Origin: Apteryx mantelli | Taxonomy: Eukaryota > Chordata > Aves > Apterygiformes > Apterygidae | Assembly: GCF_036417845.1 (NCBI RefSeq) | Contig: NC_089979.1 | Location: 21,780,458 to 21,844,457, forward strand | DNA: 64,000 nucleotides | Direction: 5' to 3' | In this document: one piece after another, positions 34,390 through 47,177 of the stretch | How the letters are laid out: each line of letters opens with the position of its first letter | How positions within the stretch are numbered: the stretch's first letter is position 1 | The notes under the pieces: model-generated | Database searches by the model: none | Seen by the model: the letters and a program-made list of their open reading frames with translations, nothing else | Told to the model about the DNA's origin: nothing | Made by a program: the position numbers and the translations under genes

Positions 34390-36217
34390 AAAAATACCCA
34401 TTTCACAGAGCCAAAAACAACTGTGAGCCATACCTGCTGAGGGGGAAGTACAGAGAAGAGATCTTAAATTTGAAAAAAAATTGGGGGGGGGGCAGCTTTT
34501 TAAGAACACTCTACCTACATTCAGAAACTAGAATCAAGGAAGAAATACATACTGGTTTGCAACTGTAAGAAATCCTTCCTCCTTAGAAAGGAAGTGCAGT
34601 TGTTTAGGAAATAGAAAACAGGAGATTTGACTGTCACGGACATTAGTCTAATGCTAAGCTTCTGAACAAGGTGCCTGACGCATTTAGATGCACTTCTACA
34701 ACTGCACAAAATAAGAATTTCAGAGCCCGGATGTGATGACACAGTCGTAAGTATGTCTTTGCATTAAAATATCCTTTTTATGATGATATCACTTTATTTC
34801 TGATTAGCCATTGCTCTTGCCCATACTGTGCCATCATATAAGGAAAGCTGAAAATTAAATTCACCTCTCTCATGGCATCTTAGGTTTTATGTCCTGTCTG
34901 GTTCAATGAGTGTGTGGTCATGGAAGCAAAATTTAAAATTTCCACCGGAGTTACATTTTACTCCAAAAGAGGGAGAACTCCTTTGCCTCATGCTCTCATG
35001 AAGGAAAGAACATTGTTTTCAGATCTTCTGCTCAGTGCCAATAGAGTCAGATGTAGCGTGTTTATTCCTATCCACAATAATAGTCCTGAGAAGGACAAGC
35101 TTAACTCCAATGAAGGTTGTCAGCTACACATTCTGAATAATGCTGTAAAACAGGTTGCTGCAAATTTAAATGAAAATGAGTCTGAAGTTCAAACATTCCT
35201 CTTCCCTTACAGGACTGCCTTTGTGCCTGTATTCAGAAGACAGATTTTTTTCCTATTGGCTATTCTCTATGTACAATAGTATATATGCGTATCTAATTCA
35301 AAAGGATGGTAAACATCCTTTTGAGAACCTGCACATTAAGTATAAATAACAAATACTAGCCATTTCATGGAAATAATTTTTTAAAAAAGTTCTATTTAAA
35401 TATCTGAGCAGATCTCAGGCCTCAGACTTCCCTTTTTTTACTTCTTCACCTTTTTCTCTGATAAAACCTGTCAAATCTCCCAAGGCTTTCGGCCATTTGG
35501 TAGTGAAAAGCTATTTATAAAGACTCTCTCTTTGGAAAACACAGCACTTAGGTCAAATCAGTTTCCTGTTGCTCTCCTGCCAATATGATGTCAGTACACG
35601 AGCAGCTATGGCCTTTGTTCTCTATATATATTTGTTATTTTCCCATAACACTCTGTTGAATAAACTTCTGCTTCAACTGCCTTCTTGAGTAATCCCCTAG
35701 CTCTGCCCACTTAGCTGAATACCAAGCCATCTTGCCTTTCATCTCAGCTGCCAACTCAGTTTATTACCATCTGCTGCTGGTAATTCTATCAAAACATTAA
35801 GGTACCTTGAAGTAGCTCCTGCCAGTAATAGCTGCAAGTGAAAAATATGTACAGAGTGGGCAAGATCTCCATCAGCAGTTGCCAGCAAAAGGTAGCAAGT
35901 GGAGAAGGGTATGGATGTTTCATCTTCCCTTCTTGAATTTTGTTCAATTTTTCTCTCAAGCTGAGCATCTACATTAGTTGTGCTGCTTGCTACAAATCTG
36001 GGCAGTAAAGAGACGCATATTGTTCTATTAATGTCACTCCATGTATGTCAACTATTCATCTCAAAGAAATGCTTCAGAAGTAGCAGACTTGACACTGTTC
36101 CTGCTTTCCATTCATGTCCTTGATTGTCAGCTGTGCAAAGTTTGTGAGCCCAGCTAGATTGCTCCCCAGGCTTGGATAGCAGCAGCGTGCCACTTCCAAT
36201 GTCGTTTATGATATTGT

Positions 36218-36232
36218 CACACACACACACAC
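36218..36232. repeat. (CA)n dinucleotide repeat
   Basis: A short CA run of about seven units. Confidence 0.85.
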
Positions 36233-37831
36233 CCATTGCTTGCCCACAAGCTTTGCCTCTTCCTCCTTCAGTGAGACGTGTTTAGGCAGACATATTTGGA
36301 CTTGCTGTATCTGAAGAGGAAGGTACTAATGCTGGAGCAATTCCAGCTGACCCAAAACGTAGCTCCTCACCTTCTGCATGACCTTGGCTGCCATGAGCAC
36401 ATCAGCCCTGGCTTCAAATATTATATTGCCTCCTATTTAATTGCAGATTCCAGTGAGTAGAATTTATTCTTAATACTCATTGTAACTAATAGATTAAATC
36501 CCAGATATACTACATACTGAACTGACACTTATGAATCACTAAGATGTTTCTGCTTTGTGGGACACTGCAGACTACCAGACTTAATGTGTGTTTTGGTATA
36601 AGAGCAGCAGTCTAGCTTTCTAAAGAGTTTTGAGGCTTTCTAGAGAGAAAGGTTTATTCAGTAATCTGTAACTATAATCTGTAAAAAAGGCAGGTTCAAA
36701 CTTTCATTCCTGGAAGATAACCTCACAGTTTAAGGAGAGAATGAATGGGGGAACAAATCAGTTCATTCTCACTCCAAGTAAGAATCCGGATGTGCAACTT
36801 TTGGAGGCCATCAGACAACTGCCAGAGTCTGACCACCCTTAGATGTTGCTGCAAACCTCCTCTTTCTGAGGGTCAGGAGGGGCAGAAAGGGAGGAGGAGT
36901 CAGGAGATAAAATCTCACTGGAGTAACAAGAATGAAGATGTTAATAATTCTGTTCAGCAAAAGGCAATTAATTTCTTTCACAATCAGATGCTAAAGCAAG
37001 CAAATCAACCAAGTACCTTCCAAATGCTAAGCATGGGTTTATTTTTGCAAAAGACGGAGTTAGAAACCAGATAAGACAGGTTTGAGGAACCAAAAGGAGA
37101 AATGTGACTCTGATTTTGTCCCTGCTCCTCTGTTAGACTGACTCATGCTCATACAATTTATCAAGACAACCTAGGTAAACATTTTGACATTGAATGCAGA
37201 AAACATTTACTTGTACAAACATTTTTTTTACAAGTAATCTAGCTGTTGCCTGTGGGAGTAGTAATGGAAACAAAGTGACTGACAAAAGGACCAGCAAGAT
37301 CTTCCTCTATTTTCAGTCAGGAGGATGGTCATCCACCCTTGCACAGTTTTCTCATAACACTGTGTGTGTCTGACTCAACCAGGAAATCTGGCAGAACTAA
37401 TAGAAACACTTTCTTCTACAACTGAAACAGGTTTAAACTGGATGAGTGTGGGGCGGAGAAGAGGATCTAGTAAACTATTTGTTTTTTGCTTTATGTAAGG
37501 TATTTCATTAGCTGAGTACATGAAGCATCTGGCTTTGTGAATCATTATGAGAAACTCACTCCTGTATTACTGGATGCAACTTGCAAAAAGGTATAACATA
37601 CAGCTTGCTGAAAATTAGCCTGGCTTTACTGCAACTATTCCAGCAGAACTTTTTCAGCCACACATACTCTCAGAGTAACATTATTTTAGCTCAGGTGTGA
37701 ACAGTGTTAACTGATTCTCACAAATCAGTATAGCAAGATTTGGTCTGACCAATTTACAGTGGATGGAAAGTGTTAGAGCCAATGGAGCTTTCAAATTAAC
37801 ATTACCTGAGGACTTCTCCACTCCTTCCTTT

Positions 37832-37848
37832 AAAAAAAAAAAAAAAAA
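37832..37848. repeat. A17 homopolymer
   Basis: Seventeen consecutive A in intergenic DNA. Confidence 0.9.
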
Positions 37849-38127
37849 GGTATTTTTCCTACATCTTTCTGTTTCTATTATCTTACTTTCCAATGTACAG
37901 TAATATGAGATGAATAAACTGTCCAATGTTAGGTATGTATTGTACTCTTAGAAAGCTTGGGCTTTTCTTGCAGCCTGAGTGAATCTGTTACTGCAAAGTG
38001 CACTTCCCAACTCCTGGAGTGAAAATGCAGGTGTTTTCTGAAACGTGAGATCTGTCAGGGGACTGGACTGTTTGTTCTGTTCTGTCTTGATTATTGCAAC
38101 AGGTCACCTTCTGAAGCCCTCTTGGCA

Positions 38128-38147
38128 TTTTTTTTTTTTTTTTTTTT
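38128..38147. repeat. T20 homopolymer
   Basis: Twenty consecutive T. It could be the tail of a minus-strand retrocopy, but nothing recognisable lies beside it. Confidence 0.9.
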
Positions 38148-39894
38148 CCTAACCCCCAAATATCCCTTCATTTCTGATTAAGATAGACTGATCAGGTTTC
38201 TCCAGCAAGTCCATCAATACCAGGCTAGTGGTTGATCAGAGTGAATTTTCTGAGAATTGTTGCCTGTTAACCTTTATATCATGAGTGATGTTACAAAGAA
38301 AGCAAATGAGCATAGCTGGATCCTAAAGAGAGGAGTTCATAAATCGTATGAGCACAGCTACACACTGCAGCTTTGAATAACTGTTGATGGCTCCTCAAGC
38401 ATAGCCCATGTTAAGCTCTCCAAGATATTCTAGAAACTATTCCAAGAAGTCCCTTCACTTGCAATATGCTGTATCTGCCTTGGATGTCCTGAGCGCTCCA
38501 CACCAGGAGCCAGATGCCTGAGCACCAGGATGGCGTTGTGATGATCAGCCCAGAGAAGGGCAACTGAAAGGTTACAATATCTGAGCTAGCAGTGAATGTC
38601 CACAACAGGAAGCTACACAAAGGCACATTTTAAAGGTCAAACAAAGGAGCCAGCTTGTTTAATTTCCATTTTTGTGGCCAGACTTCCACTTCCAAATGCA
38701 GATCAGAATTTAGATATGATTTTCATTGAAAACAGTGTCATGCTTAACAGAGACAAAAAGAAATATAATACCTCTGTTTTCACAGAGCAATGAGACATGA
38801 AGCAGAAAAGGAAGAGAAACAATAGAGATGGGATGCTGGGATCCACCAGACAGTTTTATGACAGTTTGCTTGGAGACTCCTCAGTGTGTATAAAAACCAA
38901 ACCCAGGAAAGTAAGCTTTCTGATGAGGGCTATTACTAGGTTTCTTAGAGATATAGTCCATTACAGAGAAATCATCCCTGGCTTTCAGGTATTTTATTGC
39001 TTTCCTTTCTCTTCAACTCCCTGTCTGTCTCTTTATGTTGTTTATATTGTACATACATTGCAAACAGCATGGAGAAAGGGTGAGGGTGCAGCCCTGGGTA
39101 TCGGCTTTAATTATGTTCTCCACAGTTATACACACCTTGTTTTTCTTGCAAAGCCCTTTCATGAGCTTACCCAGTTGTGTCCTTACTGCCTGCATTTGGG
39201 TTGAGCCTGAGTTTTTGTCCAGCTCACGCACCCCCAGACCACCACAGGCAGTTCTGATGGCTGCGGTCCCAAAGCACACTCAGGCAGACCTGAGCGGTGT
39301 GATGACAAGCAACTTATTGCAATCTTTCTAAGTCTCACTTCCTTCAAATTGTGGTACTGTGAGTCCCTTACTTCACAGCAGCATTGTTCAAACACATACA
39401 TTAAAGATGGGAAGATGCTTAGATACTTCAGTAATAAAACCTTGATGTGTACTTTCTTAGAGGTGTACAGCATGTAACACAGCAGCCAGACTTCTAAGCT
39501 TTCATGTAATATTAAGGATATAACTTTGCATTAAATTTTCATCTTGTTGTCAATTGCTTTCTTAATGCAATGTGCATTCTTAATTCAAATTTACTTCCAA
39601 AGGTTATTAGAATAATATCAGGCCTATTCCACTTTATTGAGTGTTTCTAGAAGGAACATGAGGTTTGGGATACTTAGAGAGGTAGCCATTAGCTGGTATA
39701 CAAGCTTTTGCCTCTTCTGTCAATGAGGAGAAGGATGTGAATTATTTCTCAGTGTGGAAATGGTAACAGACTAACATAGATGGACCACAACATTTAAAAA
39801 GAGTAGTCCTTCAGTTTTGAGAATATGTGCACTGGTGTTTTTGTTTAGCCCTTTTGTGTTGTCTGACTGATTATCCTTTACCCACTAGTCAAAA

Positions 39895-39917
39895 AAACAA
39901 ACAAACAAACAAACAAA
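39895..39917. repeat. (AAAC)n tetranucleotide repeat
   Basis: About five to six AAAC units just left of the large CpG island. Confidence 0.9.
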
Positions 39918-41030
39918 AGCCCTCACCTAGCTCTATATTTTTTTTCCCTCAGTCAGTGAAACCTGACTATTTACCTGTTAAAATGCTGAGTTCTTCAAAC
40001 TCAGATTAACAAGGCTTTCTCCCTGGCGCAGCAACTGCATTGCATGCATAAGGAATAGAAGCTTTTCTCCTTGGCGGTGGGTGTCTAGGCGAGACGGCCT
40101 CTGCCCCGGCACCTGCCTGGCACCTCCAACCTCCCGGCTGCAGCCCGGCGCCGGCAGCGGGACGGCCGCTCGGCCCCCCCTCCGCCTGGCCATGCTAACG
40201 GAGAAGCTCCCTTCCGTCTCCTGGGTGGTCAGACCAACGAGTGAATTTCAGCACGCCTTTTACGAATAAAGGGCACTTCTACAGTATTTTTAGTTACGTT
40301 TCTTGTCCATCTGTCACGAAGTAAGAACGGTGCAACACGTGGAGGGTAAATACGCCGGCTCCTGCAGCACAGCAATTGCTGTCATCGGGTGGCTGAGGAC
40401 GCCCCCAAAACGCCGCCGTGCTGGCTGGCGCGCTCCGTGCTGCGGCTGCCGCTCCTGCTTTCACCGTGGCGCTTCTAAACCCATCCATCGCTGTGTCACC
40501 TGAGCGCCAGGGCTGGGGAGGAGGAGGTTGACAGCTCTTCTGCCCCTCGTGCGATGGGAGCAAGCCGAGGGAGGCAGCGCAGGCTCGCGAGTGCCGCGCA
40601 GGAAGGCCATTTCTGCTAATGGTTCAGAGCGGGGGGGACCAACTGCTTGTGCAAGAGCGGGCCGCCACGGGCAGGACCGGGCAAGACCTTGCGGCGGCGA
40701 GTCCCAGCCGTGCCCCCAGCACCCGGGGCTCAGGCAGCGCTGATTTTCAGGTGCCCGATGGCTCCAGCACGTTGCTTTAGCGGAAGGAAAAGGCTGTAAC
40801 ACCGATGTGGCTGCGGGGTGCACGACCGCCTGGGAACGATGTGCGAGGTGTAGCCCGCGCACGCGTCCCTGCCCGCCGTGCGGGACGAGGCACCGCCAGG
40901 GAAGTGCTGTGCTCCAGCTGCGGGGACCCCGGAGCCTCCTCCGGCGCCGGGACGCGCAGGCGGGCGGAGATCGCCGCCTGCAGGAGCCGGGCAGGGGCCG
41001 GCACCGAGGCCCGGGGTCATCGGGGGTGAG

Positions 41031-41087
41031 CGGCGCCCCGCGGCCGCCCCGCGCTGGCGGGCAGAGCGCGGCGCCCCGCGGCCGCCC
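41031..41087. repeat. 19-base GC-rich direct repeat in the CpG island
   Basis: CGGCGCCCCGCGGCCGCCC occurs at 41031-41049 and again at 41069-41087, 38 bases apart. It contains an inverted CCGCGG core. Confidence 0.85.
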
Positions 41088-41097
41088 GCCGCCTCCG

Positions 41098-41146
41098 GGG
41101 CTCGCGGGGCTGCGCGAGGCTGCGCGGGGCTGCGCGGGGCTGCGGG
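41098..41146. repeat. 10-base tandem repeat (TGCGCGGGGC)
   Basis: About four to five head-to-tail copies of a TGCGCGGGGC-like unit, the middle ones varying by a base or so, inside the CpG island. The repeat is open in all frames and explains part of the Arg/Ala-rich pseudo-proteins. Confidence 0.85.
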
Positions 41147-41278
41147 ACCGGCCCGACGGGCGGCAGCTCCTCCTGCTGCTCTTGGCGTCCCTCACTGCTC
41201 GGAAACCAGGACTCGGGCTCCTGCAGTAATAAACCGAAAAGAAATCATGAAATCTTATACACTTGTGTTAAACTCTTT

Positions 41279-41292
41279 CCCCCCCCCCCCCC
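41279..41292. repeat. C14 homopolymer
   Basis: Fourteen consecutive C just right of the CpG island. Confidence 0.9.
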
Positions 41293-44200
41293 ATCAGGCC
41301 TTAATTTCTCTGGTTGCACTCTATTCACATTTCAGACTTTCCTCTGCAGCAAGGAGGCACAGAAAGGGGATTTGTTAGGGTGATTTTGTTTTGTTATTTG
41401 CTTACTTTTTGTCTTTAAAAGGAGAGATTATCATTGAATCAAAAGATTCAGGTGGGAATTTAACTAAAAAAAACATGAAATATTTTAAAGTCAGAAATAA
41501 AATTACAAGATTTTCACAATTACATTAATCTTGAAAGTCAGGAATGAGGGCAATCAGGAGGTGGCTGTAATTGTTCTGCAGTTTCCAGGTCTGGCTGATG
41601 TGTCACTCCTGGCCATATCTTCTCAGTACTGTCCTTCACCTCCTTCATTAAAGTCCTTTAAAACGTCATCACAGAAGTGCTCAGAGAGACAGGAATAAAT
41701 GAGCTGATGTGGAACCAAAAAAGAAATAAGGACAATGGGCATGCAAGGACAGTATCAGCCTTTCTGCAACAATGTGCTGGCAGAAAATACACAAAGATTT
41801 AAGAAAGCCACATTCCTTTGATTTTCTCCTTTAATATACCAACAGCTTACTTATTCTTTTCAATTTTTTCCTTCACTACTTTTTTCTGATCTTTCCTTCT
41901 AACTATTTCACTGCCATGGTTAGATTCACTTGAGAGTGATTTTCTTTTATACAATGATATTAAGGGCAGCAATTTCTTTTCATTGCTGCCTCTTTCCCTT
42001 CCTCCTTCCCCTCAAAATTTCTGTAATGACTTGTCCTAATTAAGCTTGAACAATGTTTTTTTTTATTATGTTCCCAGATTTTCTGTGGCGTTATCACTTA
42101 ACCTGTAAATTATAATTGCAGGTTTGGTGTCCATGCAGATTGATCATTATATTGATCATCGGTACCTGCTAACTCCCTTTTAGTTTTCATTATCACTTTT
42201 ACTATCAGGGAAGCTAAGGTGCTTCTATTTTAGGAATAAATGGGATCCACAGTCCTAAAAGGCAACCTGAAAAATGATGTTTCTGTTCCAAATGAGTATT
42301 ACTTTCATATAATGTCTTTAACTTTTAAAAAGAGAATCTATTGATTTATATCTGGGTGAGTGTAATAAGGATTAGACCACAGTTTGAAATAAAACCAGTA
42401 CTTTTCAGCATACAAGAAGTGGAGTGAAAATCATAAGGCAAACTGAGAGAAATCAGTCCAATATGGAGCCAAAATGAGTTATTCTAGCTGAAAATTTGAC
42501 CTTTTGTCTTTAGACATAGATATTTTTAAGAGTTGCCACTGCATTAATAAATCTAGTCTTCTTCACTGAAAAGATTAGTGATGAATGTTACAGCTTTCCT
42601 TGTAAGGAAACTGCCTTGCAAGGAACTTAACTTCCTTGCAACTTTCCATATCATGAAGAGAGCTATTTGAGACCTGATGGTAAGAACGTCCCTCAGTGCA
42701 GATATAATTCAAAACTAATTGATCTGAGCTTGCTCTAAGGAGGAAGGGATGAATAAGGAAGTGAAAGGAGGCTCTAGGACAGACAAAATGGGCTCAAAAA
42801 GTTTGTGGGTTCTGTTCAGGAAGGTGCATAAATTCTGGATATGTATGCAAGCATCTTGACCCTGCAAGGTTGCTTTACAAACACCATTAAAACATGCCAA
42901 TTCTTTTGCAGAAAAATCATGTTACTGCAGAAAGTTTTGAACATGACAGATAATCTAGTAATCTTCCCAGAACTTGGTTAAAGTTTAATTGGTGAGGATT
43001 TAAGGTTTTTTTCTTTCAGTCACTCTGAACTCAGGCAAGAGGGTAGAAGAAATGATACTGAATTAGAAAATTATTTGGAGATGGAGTATTTTTTAACTAC
43101 CAGCACACTACATCCTCATCTGCTATAAGTGGAATGAGACAACAGGTTAATATAAACTGGCACTGTGCTATTGCCACTTAATGGTCCATATAACCAACAT
43201 ATTAGGAAGTAATTTGCAATGTTTTTTACTTTTTAAGTCAGACCACATGTAGTATTGCTTGTGTATTTAACATTTTATTTCCAATAACACCTAGAAACTA
43301 ACTTAAAGGTTTTAAAAGGTTATTGACTTAGTGTCTGTACCTATATGTACTGAGTCAATAAAGCTTTGGTCAGTAGACATTCTGCTCTGATTAATTCCAG
43401 TCTGTCTTTATTGGACCTAATCTGACAATGCTGCTCTACCTTCTCAGTCCTGGGAGATGTCAGAGGGGCAAGAGCAGCTTGTAGGATCATAACCTTAGTG
43501 TTTTCCTACATGATTTAGATAAATGCAGGGTGAGAATTTAAGCTATTATCCACATTATATCCACATTACCATTATCCACAGGTGAACCCTCTTAGTCCAT
43601 AATAAACTTGCCTCAGTTGCACAGAGAAATGTACAGCTAATAAGGAACAAGGTATACTGTGAGACTGTGGAATAAAAGAACTTTTTAAGCAAAATCTGCT
43701 TTCAAATATGTGTAAATAACTGATACGAGTTTATCACTAGTAGAATGTAACTGCACTGATTTGTATCTTCTTCCAGCTTCAAGAACCAAAGCATCATTGA
43801 TGGTTTTTATAATGGGTAGAAATCATGCCATGGCACCACTGAAAGCAGGGGTGAAGGGGATGCCCACTGCATTCAAGGAGTCTGTTTCCACGACAGGAGC
43901 AAACCTTTCCCTGACAGAACCTGTTCTCCAAACCCTCCAATATCAGTGATTCTGTCCATCTCCCTAGGCAAGGGGATGAAGCAAAGAAAAATAGTTTGCA
44001 GTATTGCCAGGTTTCATTCACTAAAACTAGTCAAACCTCCTTTCCTGCACAGTGATGAGGAGATTAGGAAGAAGAGATAAAGGAGCTGGTGGTGTTAGCT
44101 GTGCCAGAGTAATTCCCTAAATCTGACCACCTCCCTGTGCTTTTCTGTGCGTATTTTATTTAGTTCACAAGGGATCTCTTAGGAAGTACAGACTTGTCAA

Positions 44201-45199
44201 AGGGACTGAGCCTACATCAGGGCCAGTTCTGAGTTTACAGCCCAAACCAACATATCATTTCCAGAACAGTACTTTCTTACCCTCCCCCTGCATAGACTCA
44301 GTTCATAAGGGTCTTTTCCCACATACTGTTATTAAGAAAGACAGTTAATCCTAACAGTCAAATAACTCTCACTGCTGTCACTAGCTAATTCATTACGAGG
44401 GGTTTGCCTGGCCCATCTCCACTGTAGGTCTGTCCTATGAACACTTGATATAGGATATTCCCAGGCTAGTGTATCTTTCTCAGAGGAATCGTAACATGAA
44501 TGTTCTGCAGTCAGTGCAGAAGAATCCAGCAAAGTGGTACTGGTTTATCCCTTCCCTATTTCCTCTTCTCTCCAGCTGTTCCTCTCCCTTCTTATGGAGC
44601 TTCTAGGAAAACTTCTTAGCTTGGCTTTCCTTCTATTCCCTTCCTGTTTTGCTCATTCTTCCTTGCTGCTGTACTGATGATTGCCAGCTATCACACTGTT
44701 CTCTCTGCTAGCATATTACAGCCTTCTTCCTCCCTTTCACCCATCTCGTTTGTAAGTTCTCTGGGATGTGGACATCTCCTTTGCAGTGTTTGCGTAATGC
44801 ATTGCACTTGTGCTCACTAGTGATTGTTGCAAGACTGTTGGTTGCAACACATAGAGTCAAGCAAAGCTATTTGTAAGTGTAAAAATTCCCTATTTTATTA
44901 TACATTCATAAACTTTGAGCTAGAAAGCATCCTTGATTGTTATTGTAACCGTGACTTCACACCATGGAACTAGCAAATCACCCCAGCTGAGTACACTGTT
45001 TCCACTGATGATTATGCTCTTTAAAAAGAATAAAGAAACTCTGTTGCATCACAGAATATGTCTAGATTGTCTAGATAAATATAAAGCTGTAATAGTATAG
45101 CCACTGTCAAGCCTTTCACAACAGATAAGGTGCTAAAATAATAAAAATCAGAGACTGGGGTGTGAGGTCTGCTGAAAAGTTTATTTTATTTGTTGTTAT

Positions 45200-45590
45200 C
45201 TAAGTGGCAGCCAGGTTCTGGGAGCAGAAAAGCTTGCGTGATTCTGGGGAGAAGCACTGGCAAAGTGCTAAAAGCTCCCTTTGCAGCACAGCGGGGTTAA
45301 CTGCTGGGTCAGAATGAAAGGCAAGTGCTGGCGGACTGGAGAGGGCTGGCTAGAAAAAACTCAGCCACTAATGAAGAGCGAAGCATGGGAGACCCTGGGC
45401 TAGCAAACCCGCGGGAGCTAGCAGCGCGTCGCCCTTCCAGCCCTGGCTGGCTGTGCTAGTCTGGACGAGAGCACTAGGAAATGATCTATACCCTCAAAGG
45501 GGCAACGTTATTTAAAATGAATTAAGAAGACATTAATGAAACAAGACTTGTGCTAATAAATGGTAAGAAAAAAAAAAAAAAAAAAAAAAA
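45200..45590 (+). other. Possible decayed retrocopy or transcript end with A tail
   Basis: A GC-richer patch (about 45220-45470) is followed by AATAAA (45555-45560) and, seven bases later, by 23 consecutive A (45568-45590). This order resembles a polyadenylated insert. The gap from signal to tail is shorter than usual, no clear target-site duplication was found, and the body matches nothing I know. A chance arrangement is equally possible. Confidence 0.25.
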
Positions 45591-47112
45591 GGCTGAGAAA
45601 GGCCTGATATCCATATGTCTAGAATACAGTTTCCTTCAGAAAGAAGTAGGCTGCTAGGTCATGGAGTTTGGTTTACTGATTGTATTGACTCTGGCTTACT
45701 CAACTAATTAAAATCCTCATTAGTGATCTTAACTGGAAATCTGCTATTTTCAGGTCAGGCTTCTCTCTGTGTTCATTTGTATGATCCTGGGGTTAAAGCG
45801 CAGGGGCTTAGCAGCAGAAAATAGCTATTTGAGCTATCTCACCATCTTCTGGTGCGTCCTTGACAAATGACTTAATCCATGTGACTTTCTTTTCCATATT
45901 ATAATGGAAGATAAGAATTTCATACTTGTCAGAAATGCAGAAGCTAATTTACTAGTATTTAAAAAATAAGGTGACAGAGAAAAAGGTATTAGTTTTATTT
46001 ATGCAAACCCTGACATTACTCTGCTTGAACAATTTGTGAGCATAAACAGGGTTACTGGGCAAGAATCCAGAAGACTTTATGTTGCAACAGATTTAAAGCT
46101 GTACACACACAAGTCATAAATGCTCTTTTAAAAACCTATAATTCAGGTATCTAGCAAAAGTTCTGTTGTGTACAGGGAATATAGACTTGCTTGATTAAAA
46201 AAGCAGACTGGAGGACTTGCACATTTGAGGTGTACAGGATAGATGTAACATGAATACTGTTATAAGCCAAGTACTACCCCAGCTATCCCTAAAGTGCACT
46301 GATCAAATAAATTTTCCCTTGGCTAAACACGCCTTTAAAGGTCTTAACACACTTTTTTTCCTTAGGTAATCAGTTCACACTGTATTTCTGCACTGCCTGT
46401 CTTTTTAGGACTTCCACTTTAACAAGCTTTTTCTGAGCTAAGCATACTAAGTATGAGTATTAAGATTCTTATTTTGGAAAAATAAGTATTTATTCAATCA
46501 AGTTGCATCAGCTGTTTTTCAAAATTTCTCTCCGAGACTCCACTGTTTGCAAGTGAGAGCTGGAAAAGGAATAGAATAATCTTTTAATGGCAATTCTTGT
46601 AACAAAAAGGCTCCTTCTGGGCTTAAAGCTACCCTCTACCTCCTTTTTTTTCCAGCCAATTGTTTTCAAATAAGTTTTCATTAGTGCCTTAAGCTCAGAT
46701 CATTTTTACTGTTGGACTTGTAACTCCAAGTATACTTTTGTTATATCTATTTTTAAGCATCCACTACAGATTTAAGGACTGTAAAAAAAGAGTTTACTTT
46801 AGCAAATAGAACAAATTAGCATGCTGACTGAAACAGCTGATCTCCATTAAATCAGCTGAATGTGCCTATTTACATGATGTATTAGAGCTTATGCCATCTT
46901 TCTCCTCCCCATCACTTCTCAAACAAAATTTAAACTGGGTCTAAAACTAGGTGATGATTTTGTTTCTAAAGTGAAAACCTTATCCTCTCATTTAGTCACC
47001 AAGGATGTTTGGCAGCTTATCTGCCTGTCCAAATCATATTTGAATATATGTAGTCCACAGCTGCAGACTTGAAAAACAATATAGTAAAGAAGGCTCCACA
47101 TTTTTAAAAAAT

Positions 47113-47177
47113 GTTTATATGATATATGAATATTTATATATATATTTATATTATATATTTATATACTTTTATATATT
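47113..47177. repeat. TA-rich low-complexity run
   Basis: Imperfect TATATTTATA-type repeat. Confidence 0.8.

Larger units (their letters stand above)
30846..39990. other. Intergenic DNA, no gene recognised
   Basis: About 9 kb of AT-rich DNA. It holds a 14-base tandem duplication (34362-34389), a (CA)n run (36218-36232), an A17 run (37832-37848), a T20 run (38128-38147) and an (AAAC)n run (39895-39917). Open frames such as 34914-35279 and 38797-39204 have no recognisable similarity and no splice-linked partners. A moderately GC-rich patch at about 33240-33390 was also seen and not explained. Confidence 0.5.
40030..41235. promoter_or_regulatory. Large CpG island, likely promoter of an unidentified transcript
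   Basis: The stretch is strikingly rich in G+C and undepleted in CpG, most strongly at 40880-41160, against an AT-rich background. Undepleted CpG normally marks germline-unmethylated promoter DNA in vertebrates. It has many open frames on both strands (one of 244 codons on minus, 40461-41195). Their Arg/Ala/Pro/Gly-rich composition in several frames at once is what GC-rich DNA gives by chance, so I do not call a protein. A donor-like GTGAGC follows the densest first part (GT at about 41026), which would suit a plus-strand first exon. No neighbouring exon was recognised. Confidence 0.6.

Noticed and set aside
40461..41229. Long open frames on both strands (244 codons on minus; 140 and 166 on plus)
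   Set aside because: They overlap in several frames within a CpG island, are made of Arg, Ala, Pro and Gly, and include the tandem 10-base repeat. Stop codons are rare in such DNA, so length means little.
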